This document shows, piece after piece, positions 55,140 through 63,859 of a DNA stretch of 64,000 bases. Below the pieces are notes generated by a model, which did no database searches, had not been told where the DNA came from, and saw only the letters and a program-made list of their open reading frames with translations. The DNA is from Saccharothrix sp. S26 (GTDB lineage: Bacteria > Actinomycetota > Actinomycetes > Mycobacteriales > Pseudonocardiaceae), in contig NZ_JAJUWT010000024.1 in NCBI RefSeq assembly GCF_021390395.1, forward strand, positions 123,243-187,242. The letters are read 5' to 3'. Positions within the stretch are counted from its first letter, which is position 1. Every line of letters begins with the position of its first letter. A program made the position numbers and the translations under genes.

Positions 55140-56066
55140 GTGCGGCTGCCACCGGACCCGTCGACCGCTCGGGTGCCCGGCCCGTGGGCGCACCGGGACG
55201 TGTCCGCCAACGGCATCCGCCTGCACGTCGCCGAGCTGGGCGACGGCCCGCTCGTGCTGCTGCTGCACGGTTTCCCGGAGTTCTGGTGGACGTGGCGGCA
55301 CCAGCTCGTCTCGCTCGCCGAGGCGGGCTACCGGGCCGTGGCCGTCGACCTGCGCGGCTACGGCGACTCGGACAAACCACCGCGCGGGTACGACGGCTTC
55401 ACGCTCGCGGGCGACGTCGCCGGCCTGGTGAAGGCCCTCGGCGAACCGCGGGCGCACCTCGTCGGCCACGCGTGGGGCGGCATGCTGGCGTGGACGGTCG
55501 CCGCCATGCACCCCCGGCTGGTCTACTCGGTGACGGCGGTGTCCGCGCCGCACCCGCTGGCGCTGCGCCGTGCCATCCGCCGCCACCCGCGCCACCAGGG
55601 CCGGGCGAGCGCGCACCTGTTCCGCTCCCAGCTCCCCGTCTACCCGGAGCGGTGGCTGACCCGGGACCGGGGTGCGGCCGTCGCCGGGATGCTCGGCGCG
55701 TGGGGCGGTCCGAAGTGGAGGGTGTCGCCGGAGTTCGACGAGGTGGTGCGGCGCAACCGCGAGGCGTTCCTGGTGCCCGGCGTCGCGCACAGCTCGCTGG
55801 AGTACCACCGGTGGGCCGTGCGGTCGCAGCTGCGCGGTGACGGCCGCCGCTTCGCCGAGGCCGTGGACCGCAGGCTGGACGTGCCGGTGCTGCAACTGCA
55901 CGGCGCGCTGGACCCCGTGATGCTGGAGTCCACCGCGTCGGACTCGGCGGTGTGGACGGGCGCGCGCTCCTCCTACCGCGTGCTGCCGGAGGTGGGCCAC
56001 TTCCCGCACCAGGAAGCGCCGAACACGACCAGCCGGCTGATCACCGAATTCCTGGCGAAGGTCTAG
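55140..56066 (+). CDS. alpha/beta hydrolase (EphE-like) lacking the nucleophile
   Basis: 308 residues from the GTG at 55140. Epoxide-hydrolase-like layout: HGFPEFWWTW oxyanion loop, LRGYGDSDKP, and PEVGHFPHQEAPN with the catalytic His. At the nucleophile elbow the sequence is GHAWGG, with Ala encoded by GCG where active epoxide hydrolases have Asp (GHDWGG) and esterases Ser. The enzyme therefore cannot use the normal mechanism. The position corresponds to Rv3670 (ephE). It converges on marP with one base between them. Confidence 0.82.
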   Translation: MRLPPDPSTARVPGPWAHRDVSANGIRLHVAELGDGPLVLLLHGFPEFWWTWRHQLVSLAEAGYRAVAVDLRGYGDSDKPPRGYDGFTLAGDVAGLVKALGEPRAHLVGHAWGGMLAWTVAAMHPRLVYSVTAVSAPHPLALRRAIRRHPRHQGRASAHLFRSQLPVYPERWLTRDRGAAVAGMLGAWGGPKWRVSPEFDEVVRRNREAFLVPGVAHSSLEYHRWAVRSQLRGDGRRFAEAVDRRLDVPVLQLHGALDPVMLESTASDSAVWTGARSSYRVLPEVGHFPHQEAPNTTSRLITEFLAKV

Positions 56067-56067
56067 G

Positions 56068-57255
56068 TCAGGACGCGCAGGTCTGGGTGGACGCCCGGCG
56101 CACCATCGTCGGCGCCTTCGCCACTTCCTCGGCGACCTCGTCGGCGGTCAGCACGAACCCGGTTTCCTGGTCGTCCACGGCCGCGCCGAACACCACGCCC
56201 ATCACCCGGCCCCGCGGGTCGACCAACGGCCCGCCGGAGTTGCCGCTGCGCACCTTCGCCCGCACCGTGTACACGTCCCGCGTCACGGTCTGCGCGTCGT
56301 AGATGTCCGGCCCGCGCAGCATCCTGATCCGCTCCCGCACCCGCGCCTCGGACGCCGTGTACGGCCCGTCCAACGGGTAGCCGAGCACGATCCCGTCCTC
56401 GCCCGGCGCGATCTCGTCGGTGCGGAACTCCAGCGGCGTGGCCTCCAGGTCCGGCACGGCCAGGATCGCGATGTCGGTCTGCGCGTCGTAGTGCACGACC
56501 GTGGCGTCGAACTCGCCGACGCCGACCTCGACCGTCACGTCCGTGGTGCCCGCGACCACGTGCGCGTTGGTCATGACCCGTTCCGGCGCGATGACGAACC
56601 CGGTGCCCTCCAAGGCCCGCGAGCACGACGGCGCGCGCCCGCGCACTTTGAGCACGCTGGGCTGCAACCGCCGCACGACCGGGTTCGCGCTCAGCGCCGG
56701 GTCCGGCGGACCCACCTCCCGCAACGGGGTCCGGTCGAACGGGTCCATCGCGGCCGGGAAGCCGGACACGTCGAACAGGTTCTGCAGGTCGTCGGCCAAC
56801 GTCCGCGCGGCCGGCGGCATGGCGTCGTCGACGTGGGACAGGATCACCGACTGGTTGAGCGTCTTGGCCAGCGACGGCAGGCCCGCGACCATGGTCAGCG
56901 GCAGCGCGATCATCCACGCCACCACGAACACGACCGCGCCCTGCACGATCGCGCCCAGCGCGTTGTCCAAGCCGCGCAACGGGCTCGCGTTGACCTTGGG
57001 CTTGATGCCGCGGCCGATGTAGACGCCCAGCGTCTCGCCCAAGGCCACCAGCAGCACCACGATGCCGACCGCGAACACGACCTTGGTCACCACGTTGTCG
57101 AACTGGGCGACCACCAGCGGCGCGAGCTGCGTGCCCAGCACCAGGCCGATGAGCACGCCGACGAACGCGGGCAGCGCCACGACCACGCCCTGCCGCGCGC
57201 CCGAGACCGCGGCGAAGGCGGCCAGCGCCAGCACGAGCAGGTCGACCCAGTTCAC
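56068..57255 (-). CDS. marP: MarP-type membrane-anchored periplasmic serine protease
   Basis: 395 residues from a GTG at 57255 overlapping the Nudix stop. Four membrane helices (CvpA-like, about 5-130) precede a chymotrypsin-fold domain with His in MTNAHVVAG, Asp in DAQTDIAIL and Ser in VRSGNSGGPLVD. Two Cys (SCSRALEG and near the C-terminal end) could form the redox switch described for MarP (Rv3671c), which is needed for acid resistance in M. tuberculosis. Last gene of the nth-TlpA-Nudix-marP operon. Confidence 0.93.
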   Translation of the reverse strand: MNWVDLLVLALAAFAAVSGARQGVVVALPAFVGVLIGLVLGTQLAPLVVAQFDNVVTKVVFAVGIVVLLVALGETLGVYIGRGIKPKVNASPLRGLDNALGAIVQGAVVFVVAWMIALPLTMVAGLPSLAKTLNQSVILSHVDDAMPPAARTLADDLQNLFDVSGFPAAMDPFDRTPLREVGPPDPALSANPVVRRLQPSVLKVRGRAPSCSRALEGTGFVIAPERVMTNAHVVAGTTDVTVEVGVGEFDATVVHYDAQTDIAILAVPDLEATPLEFRTDEIAPGEDGIVLGYPLDGPYTASEARVRERIRMLRGPDIYDAQTVTRDVYTVRAKVRSGNSGGPLVDPRGRVMGVVFGAAVDDQETGFVLTADEVAEEVAKAPTMVRRASTQTCAS

Positions 57256-57923
57256 GGCACCTCCACCGCGCGCAGCGCCAGGTCGAGGTCGCGCACGTCC
57301 GAGGTGTCCCACGGCCGTTCCCAGCCGCCCAGCGAGAGCAGGCCGTCGAGCAGGCCGGCGGTGAAGCCCCACACCAGCATGCCCGGCGCGGAGAAGGCCG
57401 GGCCGACGTAGCCGGACGGGTGGCTCACCCGGAACCGGTTGGCCGGGTCGGCCAGGTGCGAGATCGGCACCCGTGCCACGGCGGCGGTCTCGGCCGGGTC
57501 CACGGGCGCGACCGGCGACGGCGCGTCCCAGTGCGCGAGCACCGGCGTGACGACGAACCCGGACACCGGCACGTACAGCCGGGGCAGCGTGGCCACCGGC
57601 CGCACGCCCTCGCGCAGCACCCCGGTCTCCTCGAACGCCTCGCGCAGCGCCGTGTCCACCGGCCCGTCGTCGGTGGGGTCGGCCGCGCCACCGGGGAACG
57701 CGACCTGGCCGGGGTGCGAGCCGAGCGTGTCGGCACGGCGCAGCAGCAGCACGTCGGGACCGTCCGGGCCGTCGCCGAACAGCATGAGCACGGCGGCGGG
57801 GCGTCCGCTGCCGTCGGGCGGCGGCTTGATCCGGGTGAACGCGCGGGCGTCGATCTCCGCGGTGGCCTTGACCAGCGCGCCCATCCACTCGGGGACGTCG
57901 TCCGGATCGACCAGGGCCGTCAT
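57252..57923 (-). CDS. Nudix hydrolase, CoA-pyrophosphatase-like
   Basis: 223 residues from the ATG at 57923, overlapping the TlpA-like stop. The Nudix box region is PGGAADPTDDGPVDTALREAFEETGV, preceded by LLLRRADTLGSHPGQVAFPGG, a sequence characteristic of the CoA-pyrophosphatase (NudL) branch. The box has an inserted residue and an Asp where Gx5E has Glu. It corresponds to Rv3672c. It probably hydrolyses CoA or related dinucleotides in the cytoplasm. Overlaps on both sides show translational coupling. Confidence 0.9.
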   Translation of the reverse strand: MTALVDPDDVPEWMGALVKATAEIDARAFTRIKPPPDGSGRPAAVLMLFGDGPDGPDVLLLRRADTLGSHPGQVAFPGGAADPTDDGPVDTALREAFEETGVLREGVRPVATLPRLYVPVSGFVVTPVLAHWDAPSPVAPVDPAETAAVARVPISHLADPANRFRVSHPSGYVGPAFSAPGMLVWGFTAGLLDGLLSLGGWERPWDTSDVRDLDLALRAVEVP

Positions 57924-58522
57924 CCGACCACCTCGCGCACCTGCTCGACCGACGTGAACACGACGGGGTCGGTGACCTGGGTCAGCGAGCCGTCCGCCCC
58001 GACGACGTAGCTCAACGGCAACGTCCGGGGCACCCGGGCGGCCTTGCGCACCCCGTCGGCCGGATCCGCGACCGAGGGCAGGCGCACGCCGAGCTTCGCC
58101 AACAGCTCCAGACCGTCAGCCTCCTTGCTCTCCACCAGGACCGCGACCACCGGCACCGCGCCGGGCTCCTGCGCGTAGGCGTCGAGGACCTTCAGCTCCT
58201 CCTGACAGGGAACGCACCAGGTGGCCCAGAAGTTCACCACAGCGCGGCCCGTGACGGTGGACGCCACGTCGACCGGGCGTCCATCGCCCAGGCAGGTGAC
58301 CGTGACGCCGCGCAGGGGCTGCGGACCCGGCGCGTCCGGCGGGCCCTGCGGGCACGGCCTCAGCGCCGCCTGGCCACGTGCCGCGTCCAGGTCGACGGTC
58401 CGCTCGGTCCGGGTCGGGATCGCGCCCTGCTCGGCCGGCTCGGGTGAGCGGGGCCACAGCGCGACGGCGCCCGCCACCGCCAGCACCACGACGACGACGG
58501 CCCACCGCGCTGGTGCGCTCAC
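57920..58522 (-). CDS. membrane-anchored thioredoxin-like (TlpA/ResA) protein
   Basis: 200 residues from a GTG at 58522 overlapping the nth stop. N-terminal anchor helix (about 8-25), then a TlpA-like thioredoxin fold with WCVPC as the redox motif in VVNFWATWCVPCQEELKVL and a LPLSYVVGADG cis-Pro loop. Two extra cysteines (RPCPQG and TCLGDG) lie before the active site. It acts outside the membrane, perhaps on marP or cytochrome maturation. Same position as Rv3673c. Confidence 0.92.
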   Translation of the reverse strand: MSAPARWAVVVVVLAVAGAVALWPRSPEPAEQGAIPTRTERTVDLDAARGQAALRPCPQGPPDAPGPQPLRGVTVTCLGDGRPVDVASTVTGRAVVNFWATWCVPCQEELKVLDAYAQEPGAVPVVAVLVESKEADGLELLAKLGVRLPSVADPADGVRKAARVPRTLPLSYVVGADGSLTQVTDPVVFTSVEQVREVVG

Positions 58523-59286
58523 GCCAACTTCTCCCCCGCCCGCACCCGTTCGGCGAGCTCGATCAGGTGCGGCGCCTCGTCGCCCTTGACCAGCTTCTGC
58601 GCCTTGACCGGGTCGACCTGGCCGATGCCGTAGGACGGGCACAGCGGCGCCAGCAGGCACGCGCCGCACGCCGGGGTGCGGGCGTGGCACACGCGGCGGC
58701 CGTGGAAGATCGTGCGGTGGGAGAGCAAGGTCCACTCCTTGCGCTCGACCAGCGCGCCGACCGCGTGCTCGACCTTGACCGGGTCCTCCTCCTGGGTCCA
58801 GCCCCAGCGGCGGACCAGCCGGCCGAAGTGCGTGTCGACCGTGATCCCCGGCACACCGAAGGCGTCGCCCAGCACCACGTTGGCGGTCTTGCGGCCGACG
58901 CCGGGCAGCGTCACCAGGTCCTCCAACCGGCCGGGCACCTCGCCGCCGAACCGTTCCACCAGGGCGGAACCGAGCCCGATCAACGAGGTCGCCTTGTTGC
59001 GGTAGAAGCCGGTGGGCTTGATCAGCTCCTCCAGCTCGGCGCGGTCGGCGGAGGCGTAGTCGGCCGCGGTGCGGTACCGCCGGAACAACGCGGGGGTGAC
59101 CTGGTTCACCCGGACGTCGGTCGTCTGCGCCGAGAGCACGACCGCGACCAGGAGCTGCAACGGGTCGGCGAAGTCCAGCTCGCAGTGCGCGTCCGGGTAG
59201 CCCTGGCCGAGGACCCGCACCACGCGACGCGCCCGGCGGACCAGCCCCAGCCTCGTCTCCGGCTGCTTCACCGCGCTCTTCGCCAT
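58519..59286 (-). CDS. nth: endonuclease III
   Basis: 255 residues from the ATG at 59286. Helix-hairpin-helix LPGVGRKTANVVL with the catalytic Lys, VDTHFGRL with the catalytic Asp, and the C-x6-C-x2-C-x5-C [4Fe-4S] loop (CHARTPACGACLLAPLC). It removes oxidised pyrimidines and cuts abasic sites. First gene of the operon leading to marP. Confidence 0.96.
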   Translation of the reverse strand: MAKSAVKQPETRLGLVRRARRVVRVLGQGYPDAHCELDFADPLQLLVAVVLSAQTTDVRVNQVTPALFRRYRTAADYASADRAELEELIKPTGFYRNKATSLIGLGSALVERFGGEVPGRLEDLVTLPGVGRKTANVVLGDAFGVPGITVDTHFGRLVRRWGWTQEEDPVKVEHAVGALVERKEWTLLSHRTIFHGRRVCHARTPACGACLLAPLCPSYGIGQVDPVKAQKLVKGDEAPHLIELAERVRAGEKLA

Positions 59287-59559
59287 GCCGACGAGATTAC
59301 TGGCCGCGGCGGCGATCACGGCGGCTCGGCCCTCGGCGGCGATCCCTCGCCCGGTCGTGGGAAGTCCCACCCTCGCGGGGGATGGCTCCCGGCGGGCGGC
59401 CCCCGGTTTCAACCGCGACGATCGGGGGCAAGCAACCACCGGCCGACCGCGCACGTCCCTTGAACGACGCCGGTGCACGACTGAACGACCTCGAACCGAC
59501 ACGCCGGACTGACCCCCTTGACCGCGCGCCGAACCGGATGCGCAAGGATCGGAGCCATC

Positions 59560-59811
59560 ATGACTGCCTGGTTCGTCATCGCCGTTCCGATCGTGATCAT
59601 GTTCTTCGCGCTCTTCATGGAGCGCGTGGAAGCTCGTCTGCGGCACGTCGCCGTGCAGGAGGACGAGGTCGAGGAGTTCCTGGAGTCGGCCCGCCCCGAC
59701 GAGGTCAGGGCGCTCTACGGGCACGGCATCGGCCGCGCGCTGGAACTGTTCCGGCTGCGCAGGCTGGGCGGTCGTGCCAGGAACCTGCGTCAGCGGCGCA
59801 CCCGCCGCTAA
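59560..59811 (+). CDS. small membrane protein upstream of crp
   Basis: 83 residues from the ATG at 59560, with GGAG five bases upstream. One N-terminal membrane helix (about 3-19), then an acidic helix (EDEVEEFLESARPDEVRALYG) and a very basic tail (RARNLRQRRTRR). It takes the position of Rv3675 between nth and crp. Function unknown. Confidence 0.75.
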   Translation: MTAWFVIAVPIVIMFFALFMERVEARLRHVAVQEDEVEEFLESARPDEVRALYGHGIGRALELFRLRRLGGRARNLRQRRTRR

Positions 59812-60009
59812 CCGGGGAAGGACCGTGCAGGCCCACGGGGTCAACCCCCCGCGGGCCTTATCGGGCTGTCCGGGCAGCGTGGACGGCGCGCCGAAAGGCG
59901 ATCCCGACCACAGCCCTTAGACTGCACTCAGTGATCGGCGGCAGGCGCTGATCCGCCAGAAGGCGGAACGCGCTCAACCATGCCGCCGCGTCTCGACAGG
60001 AGGGACGAG

Positions 60010-60684
60010 GTGGACGAGACCCTGGCCCGCGCGGGCATTTTCCAGGGGGTTGAACAGGCCGCGGCGGAGGCGCTGGCGCAGACGCTGGAGTCTGTTGAAT
60101 TCCCGCGTGGCCACGTGATCTTCGCGGAAGGCGAGCCGGGCGACCGGCTCTACATCATCCAGTCCGGCAAGGTGAAGATCGGCCGCAAGTCGCCGGACGG
60201 CCGGGAGAACCTCTTGGGGATCTTCGGACCGTCCGACATGTTCGGCGAGCTGTCGATCTTCGACCCGGGTCCGCGCACGTCCACCGCCACCACGGTGACC
60301 GAAGTGCGCGCGGTCAGCATGGACCGCCCAGCGCTGCGGCAGTGGATCACCAACCGGCCGGAGATCGCCGAGCAGCTGCTGAGGGCCCTGGCCCGCAGGC
60401 TGCGCCGGACGAACTCCATGCTGGCCGACCTGATCTTCACCGACGTGCCCGGCCGGGTCGCCAAGGCGTTGCTGCAGCTCGCGCAGCGCTTCGGCAGCCA
60501 GGAGGCCGGCCTGCTGCGGGTCACGCACGACCTGACGCAGGAGGAGATCGCCCAGTTCGTGGGCGCCTCGCGCGAGACGGTGAACAAGGCCCTGGCCGAC
60601 TTCGCCCACCGCGGTTGGCTGCGGCTGGAGGGCAAGAGCGTGCTGATCCTGGACCCGGAGCGCCTGGCCCGCCGGGCCCGCTGA
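60010..60684 (+). CDS. crp: Crp/Fnr-family regulator (Crp/GlxR)
   Basis: 224 residues from the GTG at 60010, with AGGAGGG seven bases upstream; this start gives the family's standard MDETLARAGIFQGV opening. cAMP-binding domain with FGELSIFDPGPRTSTAT (the FGEL...R(T/S)ST ligand loop), hinge helix, and a winged helix-turn-helix with LTQEEIAQFVGASRETVNKAL. It is the global cAMP-responsive regulator of actinobacteria. Candidate sites occur upstream of hppA and acs in this window. Confidence 0.96.
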   Translation: MDETLARAGIFQGVEQAAAEALAQTLESVEFPRGHVIFAEGEPGDRLYIIQSGKVKIGRKSPDGRENLLGIFGPSDMFGELSIFDPGPRTSTATTVTEVRAVSMDRPALRQWITNRPEIAEQLLRALARRLRRTNSMLADLIFTDVPGRVAKALLQLAQRFGSQEAGLLRVTHDLTQEEIAQFVGASRETVNKALADFAHRGWLRLEGKSVLILDPERLARRAR

Positions 60685-60695
60685 GGAGTGAGAAC

Positions 60696-60739
60696 AACAA
60701 GACCGGGCGCCGCCCCCGACGCGGCGCACCGGTCTTGTT
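60696..60739 (+). terminator. terminator hairpin after crp
   Basis: AACAAGACCGG pairs perfectly with CCGGTCTTGTT, with additional GGCGCC pairing inside. It begins 12 bases after the crp stop. The following 330 bases (to the MFS operator at 61070) contain no gene that I can support. Confidence 0.8.
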
Positions 60740-61069
60740 GCCGCACGGCCCATCCCCCGACAGACCGCGCCTTCCACACCTCCGACGCCCGCAGGCCCCG
60801 ACCCTCGTGGCGCCGGAAGGAGGCTTGGTTACCCGCTGCGACCACACCCGAAACGGGCTGGCGGTGGTTCGGCGGTGGCTGCTTCCACGATCGCACGCCA
60901 CCTCCCCCGCAACTCAAGCCCGTTCACCCTCAGGGACCCTCTGTTCAGCGGTTTCTCCAGGTGGTTTCACCCGGTCATCCCAGTGTTGTGACCGAACTGC
61001 AACCCGCTCCCAGCCGGTGGACGGTCCAAGACCGTTTTCCGGTCCGGTGACGGATCACACCGGGCAATG

Positions 61070-61107
61070 ACTGGTACGGGCGTACCAGTGCGAGGCATAC
61101 TGGTACG
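61070..61107. promoter_or_regulatory. triple ACTGGTACG operator over the MFS promoter
   Basis: ACTGGTACG (61070-61078) is perfectly inverted at 61081-61089 after two bases, and a third direct copy occupies 61099-61107, ending one base before the ATG. CATACT at 61096-61101 could be the -10, making the mRNA leaderless. A repressor bound here would block both RNA polymerase and the start codon. No regulator gene is adjacent. Confidence 0.65.
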
Positions 61108-61108
61108 C

Positions 61109-62344
61109 ATGTCCCACTCTGCCCGCCTGTCCGACTACCGCACCGCCCTCACCACCCCCGGCATGCGCGGCCCCGTCGTCGCGTCCCTGCTCGCCCGCCT
61201 GCCGATCGCGATGGTCGGTCTGTCGCTGCTGCTGTACGTGCAGCGCGAGACCGGCTCGTTCGCCGCGGCGGGTCTGGTGTCGGCGTCGTCGTTGGTCGGT
61301 GTCGCGGTCGGGTCGATCGTGCAGGGCAGGCTGATGGACCGGCTCGGTCCGACGCGGCCGCTGCTCGGCGCGGTGTCGTTGTTCGCGGTCTTCGTGGTGC
61401 TGGCGATCAGCGCGGTCGAGGCGGGCGCGGGGTTGGCCGTGCTGACGCCGGTCGCGTTCCTGGTCGGGCTCACCGAGCCGATGGTGGGCTCCGCGTCGCG
61501 TGCCCTGTGGGCGCACGTCCTGCCCGCCGGGTCCGCCCGGCTCGCCGGGTACGCCTACGAGGCGATCAGCATGGAGGTCTTCTTCATCCTCGGCCCCGGC
61601 CTGGCCGGGCTGCTGGTCACGGCGCCGTGGGCGGGGACCGGCGTGGTGATCGGCGCGGCGTCGATGGCGGTCGGCGCGCTGTGGTTCGCGTTGAACCCGA
61701 CGGTGCGCGGCGTGCGGCCGGCGGCGAGGAGCCGGAACCTGCTCGGCGCGTTGGCGTCCCCCGGGATGCGCACGGTCGCGTTGGCGGCGTTGGGCTTCGG
61801 CGTGACGATCGGGTTCATCGAGGTGGCCGTGCCCGCCGCGGCGGCGCGAGCCGGGCACGTCGGCATGGGCGGTGTGCTGCTGAGCCTCTGGTCGGTCAGC
61901 TCGGTGCTGTTCGGCATCCTGTACTCGATGAAGCCGTTCCCGCGGGCGATGCACCTGCGGCTGCCCGTGCTGCTGGGCGGTTTCGCGGTGCTGTCGCTGC
62001 TGCTGGCCGTGCCGGCGACGTTGGTCGGCCTGGGCGTGGCGCTGTTCGTGGTGGGCACGTTGATCACGCCGCAGGCGACCACCCACTCGGCCGCGATCGA
62101 GCAGGTCGCGCCCGCCGGGACGGCCACCGAGGCGTTCGGCTGGGTGGTGACCGCGGTGACGGTCGGGTTGGCGATCGGCCAGTCCGCCAGCGGTCAGCTG
62201 GTCGAGGTCTACGGCACGGGCGTGGCGTTCGTCGCCGCCGCGGTCGCCGGTTTGGTGATCGCCGCGCTGGTGTGGGTCTTCCGCGGCACGGTGGCGGCCG
62301 GCGTGCCGTCGCGCCGGGACGACCTCGCCCTCGTCGCGCCCTGA
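61109..62344 (+). CDS. MFS transporter
   Basis: 411 residues from the ATG at 61109; an upstream ATG at 61067 in frame would read through the operator and is rejected. Twelve predicted membrane helices; loop 2-3 has GRLMDRLGPTRPL, and the loop after helix 6 is basic (VRGVRPAARSRN). It resembles drug-efflux MFS of the DHA1 type without clear substrate clues. The palindromic operator suggests induction by its substrate. DnaN-like gene follows after 31 bases. Confidence 0.88.
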   Translation: MSHSARLSDYRTALTTPGMRGPVVASLLARLPIAMVGLSLLLYVQRETGSFAAAGLVSASSLVGVAVGSIVQGRLMDRLGPTRPLLGAVSLFAVFVVLAISAVEAGAGLAVLTPVAFLVGLTEPMVGSASRALWAHVLPAGSARLAGYAYEAISMEVFFILGPGLAGLLVTAPWAGTGVVIGAASMAVGALWFALNPTVRGVRPAARSRNLLGALASPGMRTVALAALGFGVTIGFIEVAVPAAAARAGHVGMGGVLLSLWSVSSVLFGILYSMKPFPRAMHLRLPVLLGGFAVLSLLLAVPATLVGLGVALFVVGTLITPQATTHSAAIEQVAPAGTATEAFGWVVTAVTVGLAIGQSASGQLVEVYGTGVAFVAAAVAGLVIAALVWVFRGTVAAGVPSRRDDLALVAP

Positions 62345-62375
62345 ATTGTCGGTGGTCGGGTCTAGCTTGTCCGGC

Positions 62376-63482
62376 ATGGACCTGACCGCCACCACCACCG
62401 ACCTGGCCGCCGCCGCTGCCGATGTCGCCCGCCTCCTGCCGACCAGGGTCTACGACCCGGTGCTGGCGGGTTTGGTGCTGCGCGCGTCCGCCGAGGGGAT
62501 CGAGCTGGCGGGCAGCGACCGCGAGCACGCCGTGCGCCTGACCCGTGCCGCGACCGTGCACACCGACGGCGCGGTCGTCATCCCGGCCCGGCCGCTGGCG
62601 GAGACCTTGCGCAGCCTCGACGACCCGCAGGTGCGCCTGGTGGTGGAGGGCTCCCGGCTGGCCGTGCGCACGTCCACCGCCCGCTTCGCGCTGCCGTTGT
62701 TGGACCTGGCCTCCCACCCCGGCATCCCACCGCTGCCACCCGCCGTGGGCTCGCTGCCGGCCCGCACCCTGACCGCCGCCCTGACCCCGGTCTCGTCGGC
62801 CGCGTCCAAGGACGACGCCCTGCCGATGTTCACCGGCGTCCGCCTGCACAGCGCGCCGGGCGGCCGCCTGGAGCTGATCGCCACCGACCGTTATCGCATG
62901 GCTTTCGCTTCGCTACCGTGGGTGCCGACAGGTGAGCTGGACGCCTTGGCGCCGGCGGTCGTGCTGGCCGAGGCGTCCCGGCAGCCGGACCGCGAGGCGG
63001 CCGTGACGGTGCACGCCGACGCGGACCGGATCGCCTTGTCGTGGCCGGGCGGCAGCGTGAGCACCGCGCTGCTGGCGGCCCCGTTCCCCGACGATCGAGT
63101 GCGGAAGTTGTTGGAGGCGGTCATCGACAGCACGGTGTTGGTGGAGGCCGATGTGCTGGCCGGAGCGGTGCGACGGGCCGTCCCGTACGCCGGTCCGCAC
63201 GGTTCGGTCACCATCCAGGTGGACGACGGCGAGCTGAGGGTGCGCGGCAGCGATCCCCAGAGCGGCGAGTCGGAGGAGTCGGTCAAGGCCACGATCGACG
63301 GCAATCGCGTGACCAAGACCTTCCAAGCCAGATACCTGGCGGATGCGCTGCGCGCGTTCAGCGGCCGGCGGGTCGAACTGCGCATCCAGGACGGCCTGCG
63401 CTCCACTGTTCTGACGAGCCAAGCGGGCGACGACGGCGTGGAACTGACCTACCTGGTCGTCCCCCTCCGCACCGTCTCCTGA
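62376..63482 (+). CDS. DnaN-like sliding clamp paralogue
   Basis: 368 residues from the ATG at 62376; TAGCTT nine bases before the ATG could be the -10 of a leaderless promoter. Three clamp-fold domains are recognisable: PTRVYDPVLAGLVLRA in the first, FTGVRLHSAPGGRLELIATDRYRMAFASLP in the second (compare TDGHRLA of DnaN) and a C-terminus ending VELTYLVVPLRTVS where the main clamp has VMPMRL. The real dnaN lies near oriC with dnaA and recF, which are absent here, so this is a paralogue. Its clamp-binding pocket end is altered. Confidence 0.85.
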   Translation: MDLTATTTDLAAAAADVARLLPTRVYDPVLAGLVLRASAEGIELAGSDREHAVRLTRAATVHTDGAVVIPARPLAETLRSLDDPQVRLVVEGSRLAVRTSTARFALPLLDLASHPGIPPLPPAVGSLPARTLTAALTPVSSAASKDDALPMFTGVRLHSAPGGRLELIATDRYRMAFASLPWVPTGELDALAPAVVLAEASRQPDREAAVTVHADADRIALSWPGGSVSTALLAAPFPDDRVRKLLEAVIDSTVLVEADVLAGAVRRAVPYAGPHGSVTIQVDDGELRVRGSDPQSGESEESVKATIDGNRVTKTFQARYLADALRAFSGRRVELRIQDGLRSTVLTSQAGDDGVELTYLVVPLRTVS

Positions 63483-63859
63483 TGTCGGCCACCTAGCCCG
63501 ATCGGGTGAACCTGCCCCGGAAATGTACGGAAACACCGTTACCTCACCTCGGTTGAAAACCAGCGGAACCGCCTCGACCACCGCCCCACCCCCCCACACC
63601 CCGGAGCCGCCGTCCCGACCCACAAGCCGCAGCCACACCGAGCCGGAACCCCCGCTGAGCCGCAGCCATCAAGCGGCCCCACCGGCCTGCCACCACCGGC
63701 CTGCCGCCACCGGGCTGCCGCCAGCCGGCCCACCGGGCTGCCGCCAACCGCCGTCAGCCGGCCCTGTCGAGCCGGGACCGCACCGGGCCATCGCCGCACC
63801 AGGCCGGCCCCACCGGGTCACCGCCGCACACGCCCGGGCCGGCCCCACCGGGCCGCCGC
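63483..63859. other. degenerate C-rich region after the clamp paralogue
   Basis: From about 63560 the plus strand is C-rich with imperfect copies of CCGGCCTGCCGCCA-like words and grades into the tandem array at 63860. Frames through it are low-complexity Pro/Gly/Arg. I see no gene. Confidence 0.5.

Noticed and set aside
63539..63799. Minus-strand Gly/Arg/Trp-rich frames near the window end
   Set aside because: They lie in degenerate repeat DNA, overlap in several phases and lack coding features.
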